Source: Aporrectodea caliginosa (taxonomy: Eukaryota > Annelida > Clitellata > Crassiclitellata > Lumbricidae). From it: DNA of 64,000 nucleotides. The notes under the pieces are model-generated. The model did no database searches, was not told the DNA's origin, and saw nothing but the letters and a program-made list of their open reading frames with translations. The translations under genes and the position numbers were made by a program. The DNA lies in assembly GCA_020284085.1 (NCBI GenBank), contig JACEVL010000003.1:390692-454691 (forward strand), given 5' to 3'. Shown here one piece after another: positions 42,404 to 52,599 of the stretch. Each line of letters begins with the position of its first letter. Positions within the stretch are counted from its first letter, which is position 1.

Positions 42404-43560
42404 GGTCCGAGACAGTTCAAGACAGTTGAAAACCAGTGAAATGCACATTGAACCCAAATCCAGAAACAATTTTTTTAAATATCTAATACCAGGGACAAGT
42501 CACTTAAATCAGCCGATCACCTGAATTGTATAAACTATAAAGAAATTAAATATTTCAGGCATTGTGAAATCTTCTAAATCATTATAAAATTTAAACCAAC
42601 AAAATACCATATAAAAATTATTAGCGACACAAGTCACGTCACTCACCTTGAGAAAGTAGATGATGTTCCATGCGTTTCGCTTATGTTGGGTTTACACCAG
42701 CGGCCATTTATTTTGTTTTTCATTGATTTCAAATTGCGTGAATGCAAATTTCACTATATCAGGTTCTTTATCAATCAATCAATCATTTATTTCTGTAACC
42801 ATCAGAAGAGAAAAAAAAAAGAACAATGAAACAGTAAGGCAACGGTTTGAAATGTACTGGCTACAAGGAGGCCCAGAAGGGATCATGGATCCCGCTAAAT
42901 AGGGACACCTAAACACGTAAAAAATACAGATAGGGAAAGAAAGACAGTCAAAGTGGAGTACGCTTTGTGCTCCAAAAACAAGCAGCAAACAAAACTAAAT
43001 AAAATAAGACGGATCCATCAAGAATCACATTAACAAAATAATATAAAATCTTAACTAAAATAGCATTACCGACAAAATCATCTAATTTAATCAATCAGTA
43101 ATTTCAATCAGTCATTTATTTATGTAACCAATAATAAGAAGATAACAACAACAATGAAACAATAAGGCAATGATTTGATATGTAGGCCTACTGGTTACAT
43201 GAGACAGTTTACATGAGACAGTTTATGATATTTGGACTGATAGAAATTAGAGATTAAAATAAAGCAATAAAGAACAAACTTAAAGCTACTCTTTTCATTA
43301 TCTGCTAATACCAAAAACACAACTTTTCTAAAGTTCTGGTTTGTTTAGTTATCTGTTCGGCACAGGACAATTTATAGCGCGATACTGTCAGAAGTTCAGA
43401 ACTAAAGATAGTTTGCTCGGGAACTATGGAGACCACTTCTCCAAGCGAACACGACTTTCGCCTCGAGACAGTTTCTAAAAAGTCAAGAAATGACTTCGAG
43501 ATCGAGACATCAAAAAACCTATCTCGAGACCGAGACAGTGTCTCGAGACAATCCAGTCTG
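42404..43560. repeat. GAGACCGAGAC repeat family, copy 1 (right part)
   Basis: Continues the unit broken at 36708. It aligns with 51865-52500 through ACAAGTCACTTAAATCAGCC, GATCACCTGAAT, AAATTAAATATTTCAG and the final AGACAGTGTCTCGAGACAAT. It also holds the right arm (43290-43440) of the inverted repeat whose left arm is 36518-36650. No coding capacity is seen. Confidence 0.75.
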
Positions 43561-43644
43561 GTATTAACAGATAATGAAAAGAGCAGCTTTAAGTTTGTAC
43601 CTGGCCTGGATCTTTTGTGACTCGGACTCGAGCAACTCTGGACA

Positions 43645-43790
43645 TTTACCCATCACAATTCGGGACCATCACCTCCACCAACACCATCATCAACAAAACC
43701 GTTTTTTCATCATCATCACAGCTACCATCATCACCATCATCACCACCATCTACGTCATCATCACCAGCGTCATCATCAACAGCAGCATTG
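43645..43790. repeat. CAT/CAC-rich simple repeat
   Basis: Imperfect ATCACCATC runs. The His/Ile frame at 43574 is an artefact. Confidence 0.8.
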
Positions 43791-44029
43791 TAACAGTCCT
43801 CTTCATATTCGCCTTAATCTACGATTGACGTGAAAAGTTGTTTCAGTTCAGTATGTGCCTTGCAAGCCAACTTCAGTCAGAAGTAAAGTCAGAGCTATTT
43901 GTTGTATAGTTTATGTGATGCTAGGAAAGATGGCCATGTGCAGGCTACGTATAAAAATGAAAGCATCAATAGCCTATGTGTCAGCGTCTTTTATCATTAA
44001 ATCAGTAACATTAAACAGAACGTGCATAG

Positions 44030-44270
44030 AACGTCTGAATAACAGATTAAAACGCTCTGGTTTTATTCAGTCAGATTCCCCTTCTACGAATGTTCTAGCT
44101 AATAACGCAGACTCCTCACTCTTTAAGGCCGTCCTCTTAAATGAGAATCATTCACTCAGATGCCTATTTCCTAACCAACATTTTACGCCCTATTTTCTTA
44201 GGGTCAGACCACATAACTTACCTTCCTGACAAGGACTCATGAAATTTTATATCTCGTAGGCCTATGTTAT
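44030..44270 (+). pseudogene. LINE RT C-terminal remnant
   Basis: IERLNNRLKRSGFIQSD, then DSSLFKAVLLNENHSLRCLF and YFLRVRPHNLPS with a stop: the final block (LF..VL....H.L...LP .. LRPR.HN) of a non-LTR RT. The upstream part of the frame, from 43855, has no RT signature. Confidence 0.7.
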
Positions 44271-45060
44271 TCCTTAACTCTTACAGTTCAGTTATTGTTA
44301 ATTCATACTGTTATCTAGATGTATGCAGCGTTATGTCTGTTGTTAACACATTAAACGAATATATGATATGATAGACATTTAGCAAAGGACTGTCGAAATT
44401 TTTTTTTACCGATTTCACTTCTTGCTAGGCTATCGATTACGCGCCTGTGAATAAGCTGTTGGGCGCTATAAAATTCTCGATATCACGATTAAGATTCTTC
44501 ACTCTTCAGTAGCCTATGTATTGGAAAACACGAGGTAAATAACAACTTGTAAAATAACACTCGACCGGTGGTTAATGTTTCTCTCAACCTTTTTACTCTC
44601 TCTCTCTCTCTCTCTTTGCTCAAAGAAGAAGCGTATGCCACATCATTCGAAAAGTGAGACATCGAATACGTTGGACGTCCTGAGTGAGAGTTAAACCCGT
44701 TAACTTTCGAATGAACAAATGCACAAATGCACGCGGTTTTGCTAAGGCAACCGTGCGACCGTGAAGTTGTTCCTTTGTTAGTGAGCATATCGGTCGAGAT
44801 TCTTCACTACCGCTGCCAGTTTTAAGTGTGCGCCATACCTTTATGGTCTCCGATGGCTGCGAGTTAAATTCTGTTAAACTGGCTACGATTTATGCTTATC
44901 TTATATTATTTATATTAACTTTATTTATAAGCTTATTTATTTATTTATATTTACTCCGAAATTGTCTTTCGACCGTGGTTGTACTTGTGCGTGGATGTCA
45001 CACAAATAGGAGTTTATTGCTGATTATCTTATAAATATCAGATAATCAACTATCATCGGC
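44271..45060. other. No gene seen
   Basis: A short (CT)n at about 44598-44615. GGGCGCTATAAAATTCTCG near 44462 is a LINE/SINE-type 3' boundary related to the complement of 2560. Confidence 0.4.
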
Positions 45061-45071
45061 AACGCTTATAT

Positions 45072-45497
45072 CCATAACGCATCACCTCACTGAAATAGTT
45101 GTCGCGAACCCAGACGTCCACCAAATAGCATTGGACTTTTCAGAAGCGTTCAACACGGTGAGACACGACTACTTGGCCGAACTGCTCGCGGAAATACCAA
45201 TAGCTGACTGCATGTAACTGGATCATAGGCCTAGTCTTCCTCAGCCAGAGGCAGCAAAGAACCAAGTTCAGGACAGGCCGTCGGGATGACCAACCAGGTA
45301 CAACATCAGGGTTGCAAGGGTAAAAAGTATGAAAATACTGGGAGTGGGAGTAACAATCACCGATCGTCTTCGAACAGCTTTTTCAGTGCATCAACTCCCG
45401 TCTGTTCTCAAGCGTCATTGATGACCCAGCGCATGTTCTGCACGAACTGCTACCTCCCATAAAAGTGACAAGTTATGCCATGCGACCTAACGCACAC
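45072..45497 (+). pseudogene. LINE RT remnant, left part
   Basis: DVHQIALDFSEAFNTVRHDY (motif A with the catalytic Asp), then LAELLAEIPIADCM and a stop. A deletion follows to RVARVKSMKILGVGVTITDR and INSRLFSSVIDDPAHVLHEL, LPPIKVTSYAMRPNAHG. The reading is interrupted at 45498 by a 272-bp element and resumes at 45770. Confidence 0.8.
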
Positions 45498-45777
45498 GGT
45501 TACGCATCGAAAGTCTGAAAGTTCGATAGTCAGAAAATTCTGTAGTCCGACATAAAATCGTTGCATGAATCCAACTTCTACTTACACTACGATATGTTTT
45601 CATCATTCCAACTTCCACTTAAGCCGGGATTATTTTCATCAATCCAACTTCTATTTAAGCAATAATTCTGTTAATTAATTCAACTTCTACTCAAGCAAGA
45701 ATTTTTTTCATCCGTCAAGCTACTACGAATCTTCGGACTATCGAACCTTCGGACTATCGACCTGTTACCGCGCACAC
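45490..45777. mobile_element. 272-bp inverted-repeat element with minisatellite core and 8-bp TSD
   Basis: The element spans 45498-45769. Its ends read GGTTACGCATCGAAAGTC and (complement) GGTAACAGGTCGATAGTC. TSD candidates are ACGCACAC (45490-45497) and GCGCACAC (45770-45777), 7 of 8. Inside the termini are 12-base phrases (GTTCGATAGTCCGAAG) in inverted orientation. The core, 45560-45720, is the TCAATCCAACTTCTATTTAA minisatellite. Its insertion into a recognisable RT frame fixes the boundaries. Confidence 0.82.
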
Positions 45778-45850
45778 AATAGAACAAGCCCAGCAGCAGA
45801 TACCTTCGCACGGAAAACCTTTATAATCAGGATGATTTATTATAATAAGG
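45770..45850 (+). pseudogene. LINE RT remnant, right part
   Basis: Resumes as RAHNRTSPAADTFARKTFII, RMIY: the C-terminus of the YAAPAWWGF-type RT interrupted at 45498. Confidence 0.8.
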
Positions 45851-46600
45851 ATGATTCATTCACAAGTTAATAGACTATCCCTTAACTTGACTAGAACTAA
45901 CTACATCTTATTCAGATCTCACAGGAAACCAGCACCTCAGATTATAGGGAAATTTCTTATAGACAATACTGAAATACCTCAAGTTTCAACCGTTAAGTTC
46001 TTGGGCTTGCATGTAGACCAATACTTCACTTGGAAGAACCACATAGAAATAATAGCATCTAAAATAGCTAAATACATAGGAGTAATATCTCGTATATCGT
46101 ATCTCATACCTATTAATACTAGACTAACTCTTTACTATTCTATAGTATACCCTTATATAGCTTACTGCAATGTGATTTGGGCTTCTAACTACACTCACCG
46201 CCTACAAAGATTAATACTACTTCAAAAAAGAATAAAACGCATCATAGCCGGATCCTCTTGGAACGCACATACTGACCCTTAGTTAAACATAATAGAATTC
46301 TAAAACTAACCCAGATTAAACAAAAACAACTTAATTAATTAATTCAAGCATCGTTATATATTTAATACGCTACCAACTAACTTTTCCAACCTCTTCACCT
46401 TCTCGTCAGACTTGCACTCCTACAATAATTATTAGAAATCCATCCTTTGTCAGAACAATATTTGCCCGTACGAACTCCCGCAGGTTCTCGATCAGAGTGG
46501 CTGGTCCAGCAGCATGGAATGCCCTACCAAAAGATCTCCAGTCCATACCCAACTTAAACTTATTTTAAAAAAGGTGCACTCATGGTTAGTTGATCACTAT
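45845..46600 (+). pseudogene. Second LINE RT C-terminal half
   Basis: NRLSLNLTRTNYILFRSHRK, VSTVKFLGLHVDQYFTWKNH, ASKIAKYIGVISRISYLIP and RLTLYYSIVYPYIAYCNVIW (143 open codons). After a stop come FVRTIFARTNSRRFSIRVAG and PAAWNALPKDLQSIPNLN. Jockey/CR1-type order. The codon use is AT-rich and the open frame is long, so it is younger than most relics here. Confidence 0.85.
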
Positions 46601-46634
46601 AGGCTGATTCAAAATGCCTTGGTCTCTTTAAGAC

Positions 46635-47045
46635 TAACTAAGTAAGTAAGTAAGTATATCCTTTATTGAAAAACCCTAACCGCATTTTGGTGTACAAGAT
46701 CATCAAATATAAAAAAATTAAGTGTAAAGCATCCGTGTGACAAATGTTTTACGAGATAGAGAGTTTGCCTTAGGTATTATTCTATTGCGGGTTCTGGGGC
46801 GTAGCGAGTATGAAACAGTTTTCACGGGAGGCAGTAATTGATGTAATACATGTGCAGGGTTGCTGATGATGGTAGAAAAGAGGTTAGAGTCTGCTTTTCG
46901 GCAAAGTTTCTTGAAACTTTGGTAGGATTCCGGTAGATAACGAGACCGGACCAGTCGCCGTATAGTTGCCTGAAGACGAGTGCGTCCCTCTACCCCCACA
47001 AAGCCCCACCACGCCGGGGCCGCATAGAGCATCCGCGACACTGTG
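46635..47045 (-). pseudogene. LINE 3' fragment (YAAPAWWGF family), sister of 36717
   Basis: Complement: MLYAAPAWWGFVGVEGRTR, ATIRRLVRSRYLPESYQSF, NPAHVLHQLLPPVKTVSYSL and RPRTRNRIIPKANSLSRKTF. The 3' UTR ends in a (TTAC)n tail at 46640-46655, like the copy at 36717. Confidence 0.85.
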
Positions 47046-47082
47046 GTAGGCCTAGCATTTGTTACATCACACAGAGATTGGC

Positions 47083-47645
47083 CCTTTAACCCACTATCAA
47101 GATATTACCCTTGCGTAACCTATCTAAGTCTGTACCTCCTCTGTTTTTTTGTTGATACGCTAGTTAATAATAATAATATCTTTTCTTTAATAAGCGCCTG
47201 ACAAACGCACTGCGCTGTACATTTACATGTTATGCAATTTAAACCTTAACTACTAACAGAACAGACAGCTTGCAATACAACGGCGCTAATAGCAGCCTAC
47301 AAAGCATATCCGCCCAACGGAGGCTCGAACTCGGTACCTCTCGGTCTCTGTGCCAGATGTTATCCAATGCGCTATCGGGCCCCCGATACATTCTGACAAC
47401 TACCTAAGATTGATGCTAATATTATGTGGTTTGCTAGAAATGTGTCATTACTGTTACATTATCAGTTTGTTGACCACTCCAACATCTTCAAGATATTACC
47501 CTTGCATAACCTATATAATATGTCTGTAACTCCTCTGTTTTTGTTGATACGCTAGTTACATTCTGACAACTACGTAAGATTGATGCTAATATATGTGGTT
47601 TGCTAGAAATATGTCATTACTGTTACATTGTCAGTTTGTTTGCAT
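47083..47645. repeat. Tandem duplication, one copy carrying a SINE
   Basis: AAGATATTACCCTTGCGTAA, CTCCTCTGTTTTT, GATACGCTAGTTA and CATTCTGACAACTAC..AAG occur twice. The first copy is split by the SINE at 47165-47388. The second (from 47478) is continuous, giving the empty site GCTAGTTACATTCTGAC. Confidence 0.85.
47165..47388 (-). mobile_element. tRNA-derived SINE, family 1
   Basis: On the complement the head reads GGGGCCCGATAGCGCATTGG with an A-box-like TAGCGCATTGG, and then a B box GAGTTCGAGCCTC. The body passes ACGGCGCTAATAGC... and CAGCGCAGTGCGTTTGTCAG and ends GCGCTTATTAAAGAAAAGAT with an ATT tail. The second copy is at 49663-49890. Confidence 0.8.
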
Positions 47646-47929
47646 ACTTATGAATCGGTCGAGGTCGGGCACCACAGACTGCTGCCTATGTTGTAAATAT
47701 TTACATAATGTTAAATTGTAAAACTGCAGATAACATGCAACTGTTATTGTTTAACTAATCGCCATCCAATACTGAAACTGGTAATTGGGGCCCTACCTAG
47801 TGGGACCAAGGTCCCTTCTGGTCTCCCTATTGTAACCACTCGAAATACTTGTAGGCCTATGTAATATCATCTGTGTAATACCTGTTTGACTACAATAAAA
47901 TGATGGTTATGGTTATGGTTATATTTTAT
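47646..47929. other. LINE-like 3' sequence with GGTTAT tail
   Basis: It ends TACAATAAAATGATGGTTAT with three GGTTAT units. Orientation + and retroelement origin are inferred from the tail. Confidence 0.4.
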
Positions 47930-48190
47930 CAATCCAACTTCTACTTTGGCGAGAATCCTTTAAATCGATCCAGGCAACAATTCGTGATTTAAGCAGGAAT
48001 TATTTTTTATCAATATACCTTTTTATTTAATTAAGAATTACTTCCCCATCAATCCGGCTTCCATTTCGGATTTTCAGCAATATTCTTTTAATCAGGCCCA
48101 CTTAATTCTATTTAAGGGAAAATTATTTTCATCAAACCGACTTCTATTTAGCAATAATTCTTTTCCTCAATCCAGCTTGTATTCGACCAA
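47930..48190. mobile_element. Minisatellite element family copy
   Basis: About seven degenerate units of TCAATCCAACTTCTATTTAA with AT-rich spacers. The ends are unclear. It occupies the place where exon 1 of locus B would be expected. Confidence 0.6.
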
Positions 48191-48377
48191 CGCTGAATCC
48201 TTTTCAAAGGCCAATAATGTTTCAAAGCTCCGATCAGTTGCCTATGATGAACACTCATTAACGTTAACCTCTTTACATGGTAGGCCTACTTTATAATAGC
48301 AATACGAACTTATTATTATGATTCAATTAATGAAGTCAATACTGGCAACGCGGTCTAATTGCATGCATTTCTTTTGT

Positions 48378-48425
48378 AGCAGTATTCCAACAAGTAGACC
48401 ACTGTCTACTTGTTGGAATACTGCT
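48378..48425. repeat. Perfect 22-bp inverted repeat, 4-bp loop
   Basis: AGCAGTATTCCAACAAGTAG(AC) at 48378-48399, loop CACT, and its exact complement at 48404-48425. The left arm is ancestral exon sequence (compare CGGTCTTCCGACAAGATGAC at locus A). The right arm is the new inverted copy. Confidence 0.9.
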
Positions 48426-48461
48426 AAACGTGGAAAGTTCGCCTCATTGAGCGACACAACG
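48380..48461 (+). pseudogene. Locus B exon 2, disrupted by a palindrome
   Basis: Acceptor TTTCTTTTGTAG and donor ACG|GTAAGC are kept, and the last 36 bases read KRGKFASLSDTT, matching locus A (KRSKLTSWSDTT). The first part contains a perfect inverted repeat that is absent from locus A. It adds sequence out of frame: reading through from the acceptor phase meets TGA at 48449. Locus B is therefore probably not able to use this exon. Skipping exon 2 would also change the frame, because its start is phase 1 and its end is phase 0. Confidence 0.7.
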
Positions 48462-48649
48462 GTAAGCTAAGTCAAAATCTTGTTTGGATATTTGCGTGAA
48501 CAGTTTTAATAGTGCGATGCATAAACCGACATTTTCTATGCTTTTTCTCTAGACAAGGAGCCTAATTAACACAAAATAGTACTTAAAATATGCGCTACGA
48601 CATCAAATTGTGTCTATGTGTCTAAATGCATAACGTGCATCATTGGTTT

Positions 48650-48975
48650 TCAGCCGAAATTCAATCTGCGGAAATCTTATCGTTTATGTCAATTTCGCGA
48701 CTCCTCATTATTTTCCTAAATCGTCCATTTCTACGATTGCCTTCCACAGCATCCTGAGCAAAATCCGCTTTCTCGCTAATTCTTCTTCTTTCCTCTATTC
48801 CGTCGGGTGTGTGCCGACGATGAGGGTATACAAGATGGATCCATTTATTTCTCTCTCTGATAGTATCCAGGGCCATTCTCATTTCCATGTCTTTTTGTAC
48901 AAGGTCTTGTCTCATGTCTTCCATTCATGTCTGTTTTAATCGAATCCGTGTTCCCTCTACGAGGCAACCGACCGG
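48650..48975 (-). pseudogene. LINE RT C-terminal remnant
   Basis: The complement reads RIRLKQT, a stop (in place of Trp), MEDMRQDLVQKDMEMRMALD and TIRERNKWIHLVYPHRRHT. The same block is found in the insertion at 55139 (MEDLRAQNMDMREAMDKIRD). It lies in the exon 2 - exon 3 intron of locus B. Confidence 0.7.
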
Positions 48976-49084
48976 TTCTATTCTCTCATCTTCATATCTT
49001 TCTATACCACAGCCTCCAGTATCCTCCTCTCTGAAATTCTGCAACCGCTCCTTTGTCACCGGATTGTAAAACAAGAAATATGAT

Positions 49085-49336
49085 AGAAATATGATAGATA
49101 TCATATTAATCAATAAGAGGTGGGAAAGTAGTGTTTCAATGTGCCGAACATTCTCTAAACGAGATCATAAACTGGTAACGGCTGGAGAAAGAATCAAAAT
49201 GAAAATTATTCACAAGGAAATGCTTCGAAAAAGATGCGACATAGAAAGACTCAAAGAGGGAATGGTTGAAGAGCAGTATAGCGCCTTGCTCTACGAAAAA
49301 TGGAGGCAGGTTGACACAAAGACACGAGCACAGTAG
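49085..49336 (+). pseudogene. LINE endonuclease-domain remnant
   Basis: IDIILINKRWESSVSMCRTF, then DHKLVTAGERIKMKI: the D.ILIN.RW.SS......RG.D...DH.LV.A..R.K.K end of the apurinic-type endonuclease of CR1/RTE-like LINEs, the stretch often mislabelled craniofacial development protein 2. Confidence 0.75.
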
Positions 49337-49662
49337 AAAAACATCAGAGGGGAATTATAGACACACAGAAATTGAAAAAGAGGTTTTAGAGAAAAAAAGA
49401 GGAGGGCAACACACATATCACAGGAGGTGAGTGATTGAGTAGAAGTCAGATGAAGGCAATAAGAACACAGAGTGAAGAAACTAGGAAAAAGTACATTTTC
49501 GCAATTTATTGCATCTTGTATAAACTAAAGGACAGTTTCCAGAGGAATCCGGTGAAAATTCGTTTAAAAGAAAATTATTTCGTAAAATCTTAATTACAAC
49601 TAAAAAATCGGAGGATAAAGAAGGAAATGCCATGCTGCTTACTAATAGCAGCCCCGTATAAT

Positions 49663-49892
49663 AATCTTTTCTTTATTGAAGCGCCTGACAAACGCACTGC
49701 GCTGTACATTTACATGTTATGCAATTGAACCAACAAATGACAGAAGACATAACTCTTAACTACTAACAGAACAGACAGCCTGCAATACAACGGCGCTAAT
49801 AGCAGCCTACAAATATGTCCACCCTACGGAGCTAGAACTCGGTACCTCTCGCTCTCTCTGCCAGTGTGTTATCCATTGCGCTATCGCTATCT
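49663..49892 (-). mobile_element. tRNA-derived SINE, family 1, second copy
   Basis: Matches 47165-47388 over the body and tail (TTCTTTATTGAAGCGCCTGA, CACTGCGCTGTACATTTACA). The complement head GATAGCGCAATGGATAACAC is followed by a B box GAGTTCTAGCTCC. The tail is ATT-rich. Confidence 0.8.
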
Positions 49893-49949
49893 ATGCATAG
49901 AAACGAAAAGATGGGTACAGCATTACGTCCAGTACCTCCTCGTGTGTGT

Positions 49950-50151
<202 letters not shown>

Positions 50152-50309
50152 CAATAATCTTCGTTTAATTTCAAACTGACACAACACAGGATGATTACAA
50201 ATCAGTATGAACGGATGATCACAAGTTATTACAGGAGTCGAATTTACTGTATACGGCAGCCATACAAGGCGCCCAGCACGTCCTACATCTAATTTTTACG
50301 AACGCGCCA

Positions 50310-50415
50310 TCTCGCGAATGATAGGCTGAGTGGACCTTTGGGAGGGTAAGGGAAGTGATCTCGCTACCTACTGCTCTTCACGCCAGTGATGTTACCACTA
50401 CACTATGGACCCACC
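50310..50415 (-). mobile_element. tRNA-like SINE head
   Basis: The complement reads TGGGTCCATAGTGTAGTGGT, with an A box TAGTGTAGTGG as in tRNA-Glu/Asp-like genes and a weak B box AGATCACTTCC. The acceptor stem does not pair, so it is not a functional tRNA gene. Confidence 0.5.
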
Positions 50416-50551
50416 CCTGATTAATTGATCCTAACCTTATAAAGTTGTTATTCAAAAGTATTCTCTTGTTCGGTGAAATGATCTATCCACTGATGAGTTC
50501 TCAAAGACTGTGTAGTAAACATGATGTGATTTGTTTTTACGTTACCTGTAG

Positions 50552-50759
50552 CTCCAAGATCTCCCGATCGAGATGCTTGAGTGTATTCTCGTTAAAGCGG
50601 TAGCTATGGAAGTGAAGGGTATGAAGCTGGCCAAAAGTGTGTGGAAAGAAAAGGCTGATCCTGTGATAAGCAGACTAAGAACTGTCTGCTCGCAATGGAG
50701 CAGCATCCTTGCAACCAACTTCTTTCGAAATGAACTTCACCGAGCTCTAGAGGACACTG
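50552..50759 (+). CDS. Locus B exon 3: F-box exon
   Basis: Acceptor TTACGTTACCTGTAG; 208 bases in phase 0; donor ACTG|GTTAGT, with intron start GTTAGTTCATGAAA as at locus A. Codes LQDLPIEMLECILVKAVAME, VISRLRTVCSQWSSIL and NELHRALEDT. F-box reading as for locus A: L-P-x-E-M-L-x-x-I-L and R-x-V-C-x-x-W. There are no stops or indels relative to locus A. Its end phase joins the two-base start of the propeller exon at 54285, placing F-box and propeller in one polypeptide, the usual layout of SCF substrate receptors. Confidence 0.7.
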
Positions 50760-51480
50760 GTTAGTTCATGAAAATATATATAGTTTGGCTCTTTTTGTAC
50801 ACGATAGGTGTTGTCTTTAAGATTGAATTCTCAAGAAGGAATAAAAATAAGCACTTCTACATTGGCCGGGATTGAATCTTTGACCGCTCGATCCATCGCG
50901 GTGACGTTAAGACTATCACGGTTCAATATACGAACAATATTATGATATGAGAGAAATATTACAATATTTCTGCGTTCGTGCTAAGATTTAAAGTAGCGCT
51001 TTAGAATTTTGAGTTACGAATACGACTACGATTCGGCCTACATGAAATGTCCAGACATGAACCGGCTCTTAATGACGCTCGCCGGTAGATCTGCGTTCTG
51101 CGTATTCGAATTGAAACTCTCTCAAGCACCCAAGAATACAAAGTGTTCATCAAATAAGCTGGTATCCTGCCTTTCGCATTCCCTTTAATTATGATGATAA
51201 TGCTTCTTATCTTTCTATCAGATCCGTCTACTCTGCCTATCTATGAAGAGAAGTCCGACCACTTTTCAATAATGAGAGTTTCTTCATGTTTATTACCATT
51301 CTTCTTCTGAACGTTTCTTGAGAATACAAACCCTACAGAATAAGAAAATTTTCGATTGGTTCCACAGCGAATGCTTCATTTCTACAAGAACTGACTTTTG
51401 CAAGATATGTTAGCAAGCAATAATGCTCGAGGCTTTTGTCAAACTAAGCTGTTGCGCCACGATCCCCCACTTCCTTTGAA
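50760..51480. other. Intron of locus B, nothing recognised
   Basis: No repeat or exon that I can name. Confidence 0.4.
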
Positions 51481-51484
51481 CAGT

Positions 51485-51780
51485 TCGTTTCACTATTCAT
51501 TCATTCGTTCATTGACTTATTCGCTCATTCATTCTTTCATTTCAAGAATTTGTTGAATGCCCTTCAAGAAAACTAGGCTACTCAGATGCGCTGCCAGCTC
51601 AAACACGGCAAACCAAATTAGATTTGAGCAACATATTCGCATTGTTTCTAGGCAATAGGCATAGCTCCAACGGAAGTTCATTCCAAGTGGGGAGGTCAAC
51701 AATTGACGCTGCCTAGTTGAGGTAATAGCGCAAGGAACCAGAAGTTCACCACTAGCAGAAGAACACTCGGCTGTTTTCCT
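51485..51780 (-). pseudogene. LINE 3' end
   Basis: The complement carries ECSSASGELLVPCAITSTRQ (RS.RGELLVPR..T...) and, frame-shifted, weak PLWN.LP-like sequence, then the 3' boundary and a GAAT-type tail at 51490-51535. Confidence 0.65.
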
Positions 51781-51784
51781 CAAA

Positions 51785-52500
51785 CTTTGACACCGATATC
51801 GAGACAGTGGGGACCGAGACCGAGACAGTGGGGTTCGAAACCGAGACACAAGGTCCAAGACAGTTCAATACATTTAGAAACGGGTGAAATGCACATTGGA
51901 CCTAAAATCCAGAAACAATTTTTCTCTCAACTTTTGAAGTCTAATATCAGGGACAAGTCACTGAAATCAGCCGATCACCTGAATAGTATAGACTATAAAG
52001 AAATTAAATATTTCAGTCATTCTAAAATCTTCTAAATGATTCTAAAAGTTAATCCGACAACATTCCATATATTAGCGACATAAGTGACATTACCTCGAGA
52101 AACTACACGTTGCTCCAAGCGTTTCGCTTATGTTGGGCTTTACACTACGGCAAACGGCATGCGATTTATTTTGTTATCATTGATTTAAAATAGCGTCAAT
52201 GCAAATTTCACTATTTCAGGTTCTTTCTGGGACATTTTAAGACATTTGCACTGATAGAAATTAGAAAATTGAAAAAGTAATAAAGTCAAACTTAAAACTG
52301 CACTTTCCAATATCTGTTAAATCCAGAAATAGCGATTTTCATAACTTTCGGTTTCCAAAAAGTCAAGAAATGACCTCGAGACTGAGACCGAGACCAAGAC
52401 CGAAGCAGTTGGATCCGGAATCGAGACCGATACATCAAAAACCTATCTCGAGACGTATCGAGTCCGAGACAGTGTCTCGAGACAATCCAAGTCTGGCTGT
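51785..52500. repeat. GAGACCGAGAC repeat family, copy 2 (uninterrupted)
   Basis: Starts CGATATCGAGACAGTGGGGA and ends AGACAGTGTCTCGAGACAAT. Parallel to 36650-36708 plus 42404-43560, but it has neither the hAT insertion nor the 140-bp inverted-arm segment (43330-43465). It serves as the empty-site reference. Confidence 0.8.
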
Positions 52501-52599
52501 GTCTGAAACGCCTCTAAACCAAGAAGCACTGCCAAACCAACCACAGCTTCCACAGGTAACCTTTAGGAGATACGCTGCGTGACTGGAAGTCAGAGCATA

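Larger units (their letters stand above)
36701..42411. mobile_element. 5.7-kb composite hAT-type insertion with perfect 8-bp TSD
   Basis: The element spans 36709-42403. Its ends are CAGTGGCGTAA and, on the complement of the right end, CAGTGGCGTAA: 11 bp perfect inverted termini. GGTCCGAG stands on both sides (36701-36708 and 42404-42411). The empty site is preserved in the paralogous repeat at 51855 (ACACAAGGTCCAAGACAGTT), where the flanks are contiguous. Subterminal GGGGGCCCTT blocks occur near both ends (39506-39545 and 42338-42365). No hAT transposase is recognisable inside, so it is non-autonomous or was emptied by later insertions: a LINE tail, a MULE, a MITE and a foldback element with a 730-bp microsatellite. 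Confidence 0.88.
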
